A stretch of DNA of 64,000 bases from Rattus norvegicus (GCF_036323735.1 NC_086019.1:236945102-237009101), one strand, 5' to 3'; shown: positions 48,248-60,504, numbered from the stretch's first letter. Made by a program: numbers and translations. Notes: generated from the letters alone by a model not told the origin.

Positions 48248-48255
48248 AGAGAGAG
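48157..48255. repeat. (GT)n/(GA)n compound microsatellite
   Basis: About 20 GT units (48157-48197) change directly to about 23 GA units. Confidence 0.95.
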
Positions 48256-48259
48256 CTGT

Positions 48260-50030
48260 TCAACGTATCGAAAACAACTTGCTGAAGTGCAGAGGCCTTG
48301 TGGAAGATTATGAGAGCTCTCTGCCAATCCTCCAGTGTCAGAGCATTAGGTGAGGGTCCCCAGGGGTCTGGGACAGTAAGGAGGAAGGCAGGAAAATAAG
48401 TAGAGACCAGATAATGAAAGTATCATGGTCCATGCTAAGAAATATGGGTTCTTTTCCTAAAGGTAATGAGATATGGTAAGAATCAAATTTTAGAAAGATT
48501 TCTTTGGCAAGAATATGAAAATGGATGCATAAAGAACAGACATCTAGTAGGTCAATTACCTAGTTCAGTTGAGCAGAAAAACCTAAATTTTCAGTAGCTG
48601 AATTTCATGGTAGGAAAGAGGACAAGGACTCGGTAGCACACACTAAACAAGGAGGTGACCCAGTCACCAGGTTTGATGACGATGACGTGCTGTTATTTCC
48701 CAGCTTATCTATTTCTAAAAGAATAAAAAGCAGTGTTTGTGCCAGCACTCTGCTAACTATTTGGGAGGTGAATCTTGGGACCCATAATCTCTTCTTTCAC
48801 TAGTCCCAACATGTTTAAATGAGTCATAATTTCGATAGTAGGAGCAAAACTGAACCCATTTTAGGGCAATCATTTATGACTTCTTACTTTGGAAAAACAC
48901 AAAATGATTTAAAATCTTAGCTCTACATTTTAGAATGAATAATTCTCTTGTATTCACTTTTTCATTGTTATCCCCTTCTTTCCCCCATGGGAAAGACTAC
49001 TACATAATACCCAAAATTGGCTTGCCAATTTGGTTAGAATTGAACGATTTTAAGTTCTATAATTAACACCGGCTCTGTTGTATTGGTAGAGAGGGCATCT
49101 CAAGATTATTTCCCCAGAGTAGCTCAACACTAGACAATTAAGGCGTTTGTTAGCTTCTTACCAAGTGGTGGAAAATTCAGACTATAAGTTGCTAATTTCA
49201 CTGAAATTTAGAACCAAATGAGAGGGATAGAATTAAGTTGACATTACATGATGTGTTTTTGAGAATAATCCAGAACTAAAAAAGATACAGAAAACAAACA
49301 AACAAAAATGCCACATACACTTTAAGTAGCCTCAATATAAAAGAGAATAATGCCTACAGTAGACTGGAAGAAGGTCAGAAATATGAACAAAAGAGACAAG
49401 TTTCTAACATCAAACGTTACTAACCCCTTAGTCATCCTTCACGATCCCTAAGTTGTCAACTCTGAAAATGGACTTAAAGGAATAAGCGGGTTTCCTCTGT
49501 TCCCCCCAACTCCATGCACAAATCATACTCCAGATGGAAGAGGTGGTTACTGAGTGACTGTTGCTCTATGTGGACTCCCCCTAAGGAATGAGAAAAGGAT
49601 GCCTCTGTCAGAAACCCACTCTGCCATAACATTGACTCAAACAACGGATCTTAAGTAATGGTGACCAGCGGGTGTTAGACCACTAGATGAAACATACCTT
49701 GGGAGTTTCAAACTAGGGAGTTGAGTCAGAAGCCACTGGAGATCATTGTTTAAACTTTGTTATGAAACCAGAAGTGCCATTTGTCAATTGTCTCTCAGCT
49801 GTCCATCTATATTTGTGTAATTTGTTCTCTGATGCTAAGGTTAGGCTTTGGATCCATTCATAACTGGATCTTTGTTGGGTTCTACCAACAAGAACCTCAA
49901 GAGACCAGACAGGTAAAAAAGAGGCGAGGTCAAAAAGGATGGATCCCTTCCTCTTCTGTTTTTCTCAGGGTTGCCTCGGCAATGGTCCTTCTTTCTAAAG
50001 GCAGCAACCTCTTGTAACTCTTAAAAGCAA
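48260..50030. other. Intergenic, nothing recognised
   Basis: AT-rich sequence without recognisable gene or repeat; the ORFs are short and featureless. Confidence 0.55.

Positions 50031-50091
<61 letters not shown>
50031..50091. repeat. (CA)n microsatellite
   Basis: About 30 uninterrupted CA units. Confidence 0.96.
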
Positions 50092-50092
<1 letters not shown>

Positions 50093-50395
50093 CTCTCGCC
50101 TCTGAGAGAATGAGGGATAGTTTGTTCAGCATCTTGGTATGAGTGACCGTGGCCTGAGGATAGATTCAGGTTACTCCAGATTCCATATTCCAGTATTGTA
50201 ATAGTCTGGACTTTTATAGTAGCAGAACAAAGAAAGCCAGAAATGAAAACATTTTTCAAATACATCAGCAAAACCCTCACATTGGTGGGTTACCACAAAG
50301 TGTGGAAAACTCTGCATCAGGCACCCATGTTTACATGTTGGCTGTGACACCAGTCAAAAGTCCAGGAGGAAATGCAAGTGTGCAAGGACCGATTT

Positions 50396-51628
50396 CTTTT
50401 TCTTTTTTTTTTTTTTTATTAACTTGAGTATTTCTTATATACATTTCGAGTGTTATTCCCTTTCCCGGTATCCAGGCAAACATCCCCCTCCCCCCTCCCC
50501 TTCCTTATGGGTGTTCCCCTCCCAACCCTCCCCCCATTGCCGCCCTCCCCCCAACAGTCTAGTTCACTGGGGGTTCAGTCTTAGCAGGACCCAGGGCTTC
50601 CCCTTCCACTGGTGCTCTTACTAGGATATTCATTGCTACCTATGAGGTCAGAGTCCAGGGTCAGTCCATGTATAGTCTTTAGGTAGTGGCTTAGTCCCTG
50701 GAAGCTCTGGTTGCTTGGCATTGTTGTACATATGGGGTCTCGAGCCCCTTCAAGCTCTTCCAGTTCTTTCTCTGATTCCTTCAACGGGGGTCCTATTCTC
50801 AGTTCAGTGGTTTGCTGCTGGCATTCGCCTCTGTATTTGCTGTATTCTGGCTGTGTCTCTCAGGAGAGATCTACATCCGGCTCCTGTCGGTCTGCACTTC
50901 TTTGCTTCATCCATCTTGTCTAATTGGGTGGCTGTATATGTATGGGCCACATGTGGGGCAGGCTCTGAATGGGTGTTCCTTCAGTCTCTGTTTTAATCTT
51001 TGCCTCTCTCTTCCCTGCCAAGGGTATTCTTGTTCCCCTTTTAGAGAAGGAGTGAAGCATTCACATTTTGATCATCCGTCTTGAGTTTCATTTGTTCTAG
51101 GCATCTAGGGTAATTCAAGCATTTGGGCTAATAGCCACTTATCAGTGAGTGCATACCATGTATGTCTTTCTGTGATTGGGTTAGCTCACTCAGGATGATA
51201 TTTTCCAGTTCCAACCATTTGCCTACGAATTTCATAAAGTTGTTGTTTTTGATAGCTGAGTAATATTCCATTGTGTAGATGTACCACATTTTCTGTATCC
51301 ATTCCTCTGTTGAAGGGCATCTAGGTTCTTTCCAGCTTCTGGCTATTATAAATAAGGCTGCAATGAACATAGTGGAGCACGTGTCTTTTTTATATGTTGG
51401 GGCATCTTTTGGGTATATGCCCAAGAGAGGTATAGCTGGATCCTCAGGCAGTTCAATGTCCAATTTTCTGAGGATCCTCCAGACTGATTTCCAGAGAGGT
51501 TGTACCAGTATGCAATCCCACCAACAATGGAGGAGTGTTCCTCTTTCTCCACATCCTCGCCAGCATCTGCTGTCCCCTGAGTTTTTGATCTTAGCCATTC
51601 TCACTGGTGTGAGGTGAAATCTCAGGGT
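50396..51628 (-). mobile_element. 5'-truncated LINE-1 (ORF2 C-terminus and 3' UTR)
   Basis: A 1.23-kb minus-strand insertion with an oligo(A) tail (T run at 50403). It codes for the ORF2 C-terminal part: MAKIKNSGDSRCWRGCGERG, IELPEDPAIPLLGIYPKDA, MWYIYTMEYYSAIKNN, ending at HSLISGY and a stop. The target-site duplication AGGACCGATTT is perfect (50385-50395 and 51629-51639). With only the last part of ORF2 it cannot move. The open frame also runs 53 codons into unrelated flank. Its preserved reading frame marks it as recent. Confidence 0.95.
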
Positions 51629-51639
51629 AGGACCGATTT

Positions 51640-52640
51640 TTACAAGGGGATAAGCCCTCCTTATTCCACTTCCCTGATGTGACTTATGCCCTATAACAGC
51701 TATCATTGAATCTAGCAATCTGTCTGGCCATAATCCCAGTGGGCTCAACATTGATCTCAAAACTCTTAAAGACCTATATGACTTCATATATTGTAATGGT
51801 ATGTGGTCAGAGACTTCCTATGCCAGCCTTAAAGTCTGCCTTCTGAGGTGCCATTCATATATAATTAAGTGTGATCATGTTATTTCTGTGTGTTGTGATT
51901 TGGGTTATATGCTTCAGGTACTTGTTAACTTTATCCATATACATTTTATGCAAACTGTCTTTATGCATTGCTTTGTATCCTGAGGGGGGGGTGAGAATAG
52001 TAAGACCTGTGGCCACTGTTAAAAGTTATACAACACAATACATCTGCTTTTTAAGACGTGTACATCTATATCAATGTGTGTGTGTGTGTGTGCGAGTATG
52101 TATGTATATGTGAAGCTTCAGATAACAGTGGAGACCTCAGGACATTCAAAATGCCAGGATCTTGGAACAAACATGGAGGACAGTAGCAGGTGTAGAGTAG
52201 AGCCAACCCAAGCTAACAAGGCAAGCTGTATGTGTGTCATGGATGACAGAGCTGGAGAAGTGCGACTGCCTACTTCCTTTTCTTTTTTTTTTTTCCTCTA
52301 TTTTTTTCCTTCTTATACTGGCCAAAAGCATGCTTTCCTGGACACTCGGGGCTTTCTTACTCTTTCTCTAAGGCCCACCCCCTTTTTGCAGCTGCTCGCC
52401 AACCTCCATTCTAAAGGACATGCCTTTCCTCTTCTCCGGTTTCCTCTTCCAGGCAGCTGCCAAGATTTCCTGTTTGCCTGCCTAGTTCTTTTTCTCTCAA
52501 GCTTAAATGTAATTATGGATGAGTTTTCTTCTCAGTCCCTTTTAAAAGTATTTTATTAATGTCCAAGAACCATGAAAGGAGGGCTGCAATTTCCCTAATA
52601 ACAAAAGGGCGCTCCTCTTTATTCTACATACTTCGGTGCG
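51640..52640. other. Intergenic with a short (TG)n tract
   Basis: A short TG tract lies at 52075-52093. The rest is not recognised. Confidence 0.5.
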
Positions 52641-52653
52641 GTTGGATTCTTTT

Positions 52654-52844
52654 TTTTTTTTTTTTTTAAGATTTATTTATTTATTATATAGAAGTACACT
52701 GTAGCTGTCTTCAGATACACCAGAAGAGGGCATCAGACCTCATTACAGATGGTTGTGAGCCACCATGTGGTTGCTGGGAATTGAACTCATGACCTCTGGA
52801 AGAGCAGTCGGGCGCTCTTAACCGCTGAGCCATCTCTCCAGCCC
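52654..52844 (-). repeat. B2 SINE
   Basis: Near-consensus minus-strand B2 (ACTGTAGCTGTCTTCAGATA, GAGCCATCTCTCCAGCCCC) with a 15-bp perfect duplication CGGTTGGATTCTTTT (52639-52653 and 52845-52859). Confidence 0.96.
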
Positions 52845-52984
52845 CGGTTGGATTCTTTTGAGTGGTGTGTTTCTTGTCCTGCTTGTGTAAGACATGGTGA
52901 ATGTGAAGGGGTGCTCGGGTGAAGACAATTGGTGCCTGAGTCCTTGTTGCTCTATAGGGAACATCCAGAACCTGTTGAGGGGCT

Positions 52985-53570
52985 TGGAGTTTCAGAGTCA
53001 TTGAAAGCTGTGCATGAGACAGGAGTCCAGCATGGCTGTCCTCTGAGAGGCTCCATCCAGCAACTGACAAACAGTAGAAGGAATTTGGGGACTCTTATGG
53101 GAGAATAGGAGGAAGGATTGTGGCCCTAAAAGGGATAGGAACTCTACAGGCAGACTAAACAAAGCCAACCTGGACCCTTGGGGGCTCTCAGAGTCTGAAT
53201 CACCAACCAAAGAACATATATAGGACATACCTGAACCTAGGCCCCACTGCTCATATGTAGTAGATGTGCAGCTTGGTCTTCATGTGTATCCCGGGCAACT
53301 GAAGCAGGAGGTTATCCCAAAAGCTGTTGCTTGGGTGTGGGATATGTTCTTCTATCTGGGCTGCCTTGTTTGGCCTCAGTGGGAGAGGATGTACCTGGCC
53401 TCACAGAGACTTGGTGTGTCAGGGTGGGGGGGGGATACCCTGGGGGAGCCTCCACCTGCTCAGAGGAGAAGAGGAGGGGAGATGGAAGAAGGATTGTGGG
53501 AGGGGTGACCAGGAGGGGGCAGTGAGTGGGATGTAAAGTGAATAAGTAAAACAAAAACAACAAAAGCAAC
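52985..53570 (+). mobile_element. LINE-1 3' UTR fragment
   Basis: CATGGCTGTCCTCTGAGAGG, GCCTCAGTGGGAGAGGATGT, GATGTAAAGTGAATAAGTAA and an A-rich end. The many ORFs here have no conserved content. Confidence 0.82.
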
Positions 53571-53718
53571 CTTTCATGGCTCCTTCCAGCACAGCATGAA
53601 GCTTCTCCAACAGTCAGTCAGTTTAAAACAGAGCCAACCCTGAAAAGACAGAGGTATCTGGGTCCGATGATGTTGAAGTGGGGGGGGGGGGTCAAGAGCC
53701 ACAGTGCTTACAGATAAA

Positions 53719-53723
<5 letters not shown>

Positions 53724-53755
<32 letters not shown>

Positions 53756-53757
53756 GC

Positions 53758-53809
<52 letters not shown>
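53724..53809. repeat. (TTTA)n-(CG)n-(TG)n compound repeat
   Basis: About eight TTTA units, then (GC)8 at 53756-53772, then about 18 TG units. No gaps between the three blocks. Confidence 0.95.
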
Positions 53810-53811
<2 letters not shown>

Positions 53812-53957
53812 ACCAAGGTGTGCATGTAGAGATCAGGGGACACAGGGGACAGTTTACAGAAGTTGGTCCCACCCCGTGGGTTCTGAGAATTGAGCTCAGG
53901 CCATCAAGCTGGTAGCGACATGGGCATTTACCCACTGAGCAATTTTGCTGGATCCCT
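53810..53957 (-). repeat. B4-like SINE
   Basis: GTGCATGTAGAGATCAGGGG, TTGAGCTCAGGCCATCAAGC, CCACTGAGCAATTTTGCTG. Confidence 0.7.
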
Positions 53958-53965
53958 GGTTTGTT

Positions 53966-54047
53966 CCCTTCCTTCCTTCCTTCCCTCCTTCCCTCCCTCC
54001 CTCCCTCCTTCCCTCCCTCCCTCCCTCCCTCCCTCCCTCCTTTCCTA
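53966..54047. repeat. (CCTT)n/(CCCT)n pyrimidine repeat
   Basis: CCTT and CCTC/CCCT tetramers. The ORFs here are translated repeat. Confidence 0.95.
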
Positions 54048-54074
54048 CTCTGTTACTCATTTGTCCTGTGTACA

Positions 54075-54390
54075 TATGTATGTGTATGTGCTGTGAGGAG
54101 GTATTGTATTGCATGTGGAGGCCCAAGGTTGGTGTAGAAAATTATACTTGAGTGCAGTTCTACCTTATTCTACAAGCCAGGGTCAAATCCAGAGCAGTCA
54201 GATTTGGCTAGTCTGGCTGGCAGGCTTGCTTGGAGGACCCCGTCTCTGTCTTTGGAGGTTGGAATTGCAGGTGAGCTGTCATGCTGCCATGCATATCCCA
54301 AACTTATGTGGATTCTGGAGACCCCAGTTCCAGTCCTCACACTTTCCCAGGGAGGCCTTAGGCTCTGAGCCACTCCCCCAGACCCAATTT
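54075..54390 (-). repeat. B4-like SINE, diverged
   Basis: GTGGAGGCCCAAGGTTGGTG, TGGCTAGTCTGGCTGGCAGG, CTCTGAGCCACTCCCCCAG. Confidence 0.6.
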
Positions 54391-54399
54391 GTTCATTTT

Positions 54400-55480
54400 A
54401 AGTGGGAATAATAAATTCTTTATCACTGGGTCATCGAGGCAGATAAATATGTGAAAATATGAATATAGAAAAATTATACAACATTAATTAATGAGGGACT
54501 GTTTCCTCCACTTTTTCTATTCTCCATTTCCCAAGGTCATTTGTGCATTTCTTTCCCTTGGGGTCTATTTGTAAGGAAAGGAGCAGTGTCTGAAGAGAGT
54601 TCTCTCTGCTCTGTAGAAGCCTCAGCTCATCAAGGAGATTGTGTTAGGGGTGGGGCAGGGAAGAAGGAACAGGGAGGATGTTGGGTATCCTTTCAGGGAG
54701 AGAATTGATATTTCTGTCAAGATGAAGGAAGTTCTGTAAGGATGGGGAGCTATGCTTTTCTGAGCTGGGTCCTTTCATGTTCATGGTATAAAGGTGAGAC
54801 TGCTTGCTAATTGCATAGCTCCTAGCCCCGGAAAATACTGGCCTGTGCAAAACAAGGTGGTATGACAGCTGCCAACTTCTGCCACTTGTGTTTGAGCAAT
54901 GAGCATCTCAGTGGTGGCTGTTGACTACAGCCCAGAGAGAGTTCTCTACTTACGCTCATGAGATGGGACTTTAATACAAAACAAAACAACAGAAAAACGT
55001 AGTTGAACTCGAGGTGTCTGGAATTATAGACTTGAGCCTGAGATGAAACGCTATCAAGGCAAAGGCAGTGGAACCTCGAAGGGACCTTTGGTATTGATAG
55101 CCCTGGCTGGAATCATAGCCAAGGCTCAGAAGAAATGAAATAAGGGTCTGGGTGTTTGATACAGAAAGGCAGGCTTAATAATGGCCAAGGAGTTTGAGGT
55201 TCGGAGAGATTTGCATTTTTATCTTTATTCTAATTTTAAGAAGTAATACATACACTTTTTTTTTGAGAAAAGACAGTTTAATTTAGTTAAATATGAATGT
55301 AATCTTTCTGACATATCCTTTGTGGCCCACAGTTTATTTTTACAATAGCAGCACAATGTCTAATATTATAAGCACATTTTAAAAAGTAACAAGATCTCTT
55401 CTAATAGTACATTAATACACATAGGCAGTCACATACATATACATACATACTCATGTCTAAAATATAAGGTTAAAAAATCT
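54400..55480. other. Intergenic, nothing recognised
   Basis: No gene or identifiable repeat. Confidence 0.55.
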
Positions 55481-55483
55481 TGG

Positions 55484-55632
55484 GGCTGAGTGTAGAGTTT
55501 CATGCCTTCAATCCTAGTATGTGGGAGACATACAGGAGGGATCTCAGTGAGTTCAAAGCCAGCCTGGTCGATACAGCAAGTTCCAGGTCAGCCAGGGTTG
55601 CTTAGTGAGAACTTGTCTTGAAACAAAAACGA
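55484..55632 (+). repeat. B1 SINE
   Basis: TTTCATGCCTTCAATCCTAG, AAAGCCAGCCTGGTCGATAC. Confidence 0.85.
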
Positions 55633-55661
55633 AGAAACTCATCCAAGTAAACTTGGGATGT

Positions 55662-55833
55662 GCCTGCACTTTTATGTATGTGAGTACACTGTAGCTGTCT
55701 TCAGACACAAGAAGAGGACATTGGATTTTATTACAGATGGTTGTGAGCCACTACGTGGTTGCTGGGAATCGAACTCAGGACCTCCGGAAGAACAGTCAGT
55801 GCTCTTAACCACTGAGCCATCTCTCCAGCCCCA
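55662..55833 (-). repeat. B2 SINE
   Basis: ACACTGTAGCTGTCTTCAGA, AGATGGTTGTGAGCCACTAC, CCATCTCTCCAGCCCC; no T tail is left. Confidence 0.94.
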
Positions 55834-55839
55834 CCTCCA

Positions 55840-57120
55840 TTCTTTATTCTGCACCGTATCATTATGGACCATGTCCATTAAATCAGAACTCCTCAGACTT
55901 TAGTATATGTGTACCCCATGCGAGGAGTCAATTACCTGCCATCTCTGCCTTGTGTGTCTTTTTAACACTTACCTTCCGTGTACTATGAATATAATAGCAT
56001 CATATTCATAATTTGTCTTCTCCTCTAAAGTATAAGCCTCAAAAGCAGGGAAATTTGTCTTTTCATATCTCTGGCATCTGACAGTATATAATTTTTTGAT
56101 CAGGATGGAAATGCAATTTTTTTGGTGGAATGAGTATACATATATTTAATTTCTCAAATTAAGTTGCATTTAAAAACACATTTAACCCTTGGTAGATGTG
56201 AGATGTTCTGTGAAGTGTTTTGTAAAATACCAAGATAAAATAACACTGGGAAGTCCCGGATTCTGGAAAAATGGTCAACAGTAACAGCAAAACAAAACAA
56301 AACAACAACAAAACAAAACAAAAAACTAAGGCAGACCAGACAGATGCCTTTGCCACATGACCCCACCTGGCTCTCAATGATTTTAAACAGGTCCTTAAAT
56401 AGATTGTTATGCTGGAGTAATGAGTAATAGTGCCTAATCCCCAAATATCTCAGGTTAATATGAGATTTATTTCACTAGCATGTCCACGGTCACTATGGGT
56501 CAGTAGTGGGACACTGGTCATTGTAAGTAAGGCCTCAAACTGATGAATAACTATTTTGAATCACTGCTGGTTCTTAGAGAACTCGGGAAGATCTCGGGAA
56601 GATCTGTACTGTAAATGCCTCTTTGTTTATTTTAAATGAAGAATAATAAAACTTACTTCACTAGGTCATTGTAGCATCTAAATGAGAGAAGATAAGAATT
56701 TAGAAAAAAAGTACAATGTTGCTGTCCCCTTTAGTTTTCTCTTCTTAGCCTGAGGTCAGGTAACTTGAGGGTTATTTATGAGGAAGGGACTCAAGGCCTC
56801 TTGAGACTCTAGACAGCTGGCTGTCTTGCCCCTATTTGACCGGCATCACAGTGCCCTCTAGCGGGATAAGAGCTATTTGCCCTCCTTGGGGACTTCATCA
56901 GAAACCTCAGAAGCCGACCTTCCTTAGAGGAGTTGAAGAATATCATTCATTGTACTCTGACAGTTTTGTAGGCTTTGCAATGCATGCAGGGTAAGCTGGA
57001 ACACTGCACAACAGACGTCCCAATGAGTCTATGGAGTCTACTTTTTCTCCTTGACAAAAACCATCAAAATGTCTAGAATTTATAAAACTTAGGCACACAA
57101 CTCGATATTTTTCTCCAAAT
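55840..57120. other. Intergenic, nothing recognised
   Basis: No gene found. A small exact tandem CTCGGGAAGAT lies near 56583-56604. Confidence 0.55.
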
Positions 57121-57124
57121 CATC

Positions 57125-57312
57125 AATGAAGACATTTTATTATATTCACTGAGATACAGAGACAGTGAGAGACAGAGAGAATAGTTAGAGGACAACCAAT
57201 AGTTAGAGGGTTTCAATTCTTTCCGTCTACAAAGTAGGTCTGTGGTTGGAACTCAGGTCATGAGTTTCTGCCCCAAATGCGTTTACCTGCTGAGCTGTCT
57301 TGCTGGTCCCAA
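57125..57312 (-). repeat. B4-like SINE, diverged
   Basis: GGTCTGTGGTTGGAACTCAG, TTACCTGCTGAGCTGTCTTG. Confidence 0.65.
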
Positions 57313-57482
57313 GTAGATAATTTTATTGTATAGAGACTTCCTTTATGTCTCCAATAACATTTTAATACACACATGAATATATAAAACCTAAAAGTACTTA
57401 CATCAATGAGGGCAAAAGGACAATTACATCCCCAAAGCCTTTTTGGAATAATGATATTACAAGTTTAAGAGAGAAGAGTTGC

Positions 57483-57598
57483 GGGGGTTGGGGATTTAGC
57501 TCAGTGGTAGAGCGCTTGCCTAGGAAGCGCAAGGCCCTGGGTTCGGTCCCCAGCTCCGAAAAAAAAATGAAAAAAAGAAAAAAAAAAAGAATGTTTAA
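57483..57598 (+). repeat. ID SINE
   Basis: Near-consensus ID with long A-rich tail; 16-bp perfect duplication AAGAGAGAAGAGTTGC (57467-57482 and 57599-57614). Confidence 0.96.
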
Positions 57599-58097
57599 AA
57601 GAGAGAAGAGTTGCTTCTATAGGAACCACAGTTGCATCTTCCAAGTCTGTGATGGCTTGACTGGAGCTATGGACACCCAGATGCAACAGTATTACCATAT
57701 GATCTGTTTTCTCTGTGATTTTCTCTATATCTGCTTAAAACTAATTTGAAGGACTCCAGAAATGCACTGTGCTGGAGAATTACTTAGCATATGTCATGGT
57801 CAGGGTCAGTAGTGGCAGAGGGACTGCCAATGACCAGCTGTGGCATCTACGTAGTGGGTAAACTGAGACAGGCAGCTATTTGGGGGCCAGTGCTTAGAGT
57901 GGCTGACAAGGGTGGACCCAGATACCTACAGGGACTGCTGCCTATGGAAGCCAGCAGTGAGAGAAGTTATTCAGCAGATTTTCTTCTGAGAGAACAAAGC
58001 TTAATTTACTGGGGCTGGTACTCCCTGTGGCCAGTGGAAAAACTATGAACTCTTTTAACTCCTTGGGGCTGGGGAAAAAGAGAAGGAAAGAGAGAAA

Positions 58098-58099
<2 letters not shown>

Positions 58100-58149
<50 letters not shown>

Positions 58150-58299
58150 TCAAACAAAAGGAGAGTCCAATAACTTAACACACACATATGCACCCACATA
58201 CATGCATACATAAATATAGAATTACAGACAGACATATACACATTCACACATAGAATGGTTAGAGCAAAGCTCCAGTAAGCAGGCTCCAAGCATTTTACA

Positions 58300-58337
<38 letters not shown>

Positions 58338-58401
58338 TACATACACATATATGCACAACTGGTGGATGGAGCAAGCTCTAACACATATCCAGACAAGCTT
58401 T

Positions 58402-58430
<29 letters not shown>
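58100..58430. repeat. Cluster of three (CA)n tracts
   Basis: CA runs at about 58100-58147, 58302-58336 and 58404-58429 in CA-rich sequence. Confidence 0.92.
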
Positions 58431-58432
<2 letters not shown>

Positions 58433-58633
58433 TGTTGATGGAAGTTGATGGGTGGAAGGAATAGTGTTCCGAGCCCCCATACTTTATTCTTTCTTCCACA
58501 ACTTACATATCCCAGCAAAATCTTTCAAGCAGTATAAAATTACAATGTAGACTACATTTTAGTTTTCTTCTAGTAAATGATTATGAAAAATAGCATGTTC
58601 CCCAATACCTTTACAAGAAATAGCATTACGTAC

Positions 58634-59129
58634 TGAAAGACCCCCAGACTTGGGGAGACTCTCGCTCCAGTCACGGGTTGGGGTACCCCCAGGAAACACG
58701 AGAAGCTGGTCTTGATGTAATCAACAAGAGGCAGTTTTATTTACGAGATCTCGGGCTGACACGTATCTCACACAGGAGATTGAGTCAAGCCCCGAGCCTC
58801 TCTAGGCAGGAGCTTATATAGGGAAAACCAGGGGTTTCGTGTGGATACACATAATTGGCTAATACAAAGGGTGCACAGTTACTTTTGGCACGGAGTTACA
58901 TCAACAAAGCATACGTGTAATCTAGCATCTCAGCAATGTGGGCAGGGCAACTCATCTCACTGCAGCAGGGGGATGACCCATCCTCAGGGAGTGAAGGAAG
59001 GGGAGGGGGTGGCTCCAGATGGCCAGTGTCCTTGGGAGTTGATAGTCGGGCCAGTGAGCCCTATCTCAAATTCTCTCAGGCATGTCTGGACTTTGTTCAT
59101 GACTAACTTTTAGAAATTTTAACCCTTCA
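58634..59129 (-). mobile_element. Solo LTR of an ERV1-type endogenous retrovirus
   Basis: A 496-bp element bounded by TG...CA with a perfect 4-bp duplication GTAC (58630-58633 and 59130-59133). Minus orientation is shown by a TATATAAG box (58820-58813), an AATAAA (58741-58736) and a GGTCTTTCA end as in gammaretroviral LTRs. No viral gene remains between or beside; it is what recombination between two LTRs leaves. Confidence 0.88.
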
Positions 59130-59325
59130 GTACTACAGGTAAAGAACACAAATTATTCTTCCAAACCCACGTACATTCCCAACTAAGCAACTTGTCAGAG
59201 ATTAACAACGCATAAGCAAGCAAGGGAGTTCTCTTGGCCAGTTTCTCTTACTGGCAGGCAGCAATTTTCAGTTACAAAGAAAGGAGTAATTATTTTAATT
59301 ATTTATCTTTAAAAGTAATCTTTTA

Positions 59326-59424
59326 GGGTTGGGGATTTAGCTCAGTGGTAGAGCACTTGCCTAGGAAGCTCAAGGCCCTGGGTTTGGTCCCCAGCTCCGA
59401 AAAAAAGAACCAAAAAAAAAAAAA
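59326..59424 (+). repeat. ID SINE
   Basis: Near-consensus ID; duplication AAAAGTAATCTTTTAG at 59311-59326 and 59425-59440. Confidence 0.96.
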
Positions 59425-59589
59425 AAAAGTAATCTTTTAGAATCTTAAAAGAATCACAGATCTAAACTTTTATATAAAAATCAACCATATCTACCTTAAA
59501 TCTTCAGAATGCATATCTATTCATCAGCAATTCTTATTAAATCAGATCAGGAAGCTGAGGGCAAACATGGGTGTAAGAAATCAATCATC

Positions 59590-59664
59590 GGGGTTGGGGA
59601 TTTGGCTCAATGGTAGAGCGCTTACCTAGGAAGTGCAAGGTCCTGGGTTCGGTCCCCAGCTCCG
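59590..59664 (+). repeat. ID SINE, tailless
   Basis: Full ID core ending at CCCCAGCTCCGG, without A tail or visible target-site duplication. Confidence 0.92.
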
Positions 59665-60169
59665 GTCTCCAGCCCCAGGGAGGGGGGAGTTGTTCTTGTT
59701 CCCTGACCATAAAGGTCCCTAGCTTAACTAATAAGAGGGTGCCTTTCTGAACTTCAGATTTTTCCCTAAGATATTCTACATTAGAGCCAGCAGTAAAAAC
59801 ATCTCACTTGATTTTTTCAATTTTTTTTAAAGGGCGGTGGTCATTGCTGACAGTCTCCATTTCTAAGTTCTTCTCTCAGGTGGTGATTGAATCATGAATC
59901 TGCTCCAGCAGCAATGCCTGCAAGAGATCAAGCATTAGTACTGTGGATGCCAGAGATACTGCCGAGTGAGGGGCTGGAAGCCCCTTAAAGTTTTCGTACA
60001 GTTCTTTGATTCAGAGGGATATCAGATTCATAGCAGCATCAAGTCCTCAAGACATGTGTCCTCAGGGCCGTGCCACACTGAGGCTCACCCATGTGCCTGT
60101 GGTAACTCGTGAGCCGAATCCCATGAGTTCTAAAGCCATTTGTTGTTTCTCCCGCATGGCCCCCAGAGA

Positions 60170-60475
60170 GAGACTCACAGCTAAGGAAGTGCTTCTGTTG
60201 GGTTGGCCCGTGGGCATGTCTGTGGGACTTTTTCTGAAGTGTTAATTGATGGAAGGGTTTCATCCCACACCGAGTGTACTATCCCGGGCAGGTAAGTCAG
60301 AGGAAGCAAGCTTGTAAACAGTGTTTCTTTGTGGTCCCCCCCCCCCCCGTTTCTTCTCTGAGTTCCGGCCACCGCATCCTTGGATAAAACACGAGCCACG
60401 CCCTTTCTCCTAAGTTGCTCTGCGTCAAGATGTTTATCACAATAACGGAAAGCAAACTGGGACAGTATGGTTAAG
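60170..60475 (+). repeat. Common rodent interspersed repeat, family not named
   Basis: GGGTTGGCCCGTGGGCATGT, TTTCTCCTAAGTTGCTCTG, TGTTTATCACAATAACGGAA match a repeat I know from rodent DNA but cannot name with confidence. A C run lies at 60339-60348. Confidence 0.6.
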
Positions 60476-60504
60476 AATTTTAAGTTCTATCAAATGTCTT
60501 TGTG

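Noticed and set aside
51128..51787. Separate protein-coding gene
   Set aside because: It is the L1 ORF2 C-terminus plus read-through of flanking DNA.
53896..54126. Frames in the CCTT repeat
   Set aside because: Translated microsatellite, with Pro-Ser-Leu or Gly-Arg-Glu repeats.
57942..58499. 185-residue minus-strand open frame
   Set aside because: Mostly Cys-Val runs translated from CA repeats.
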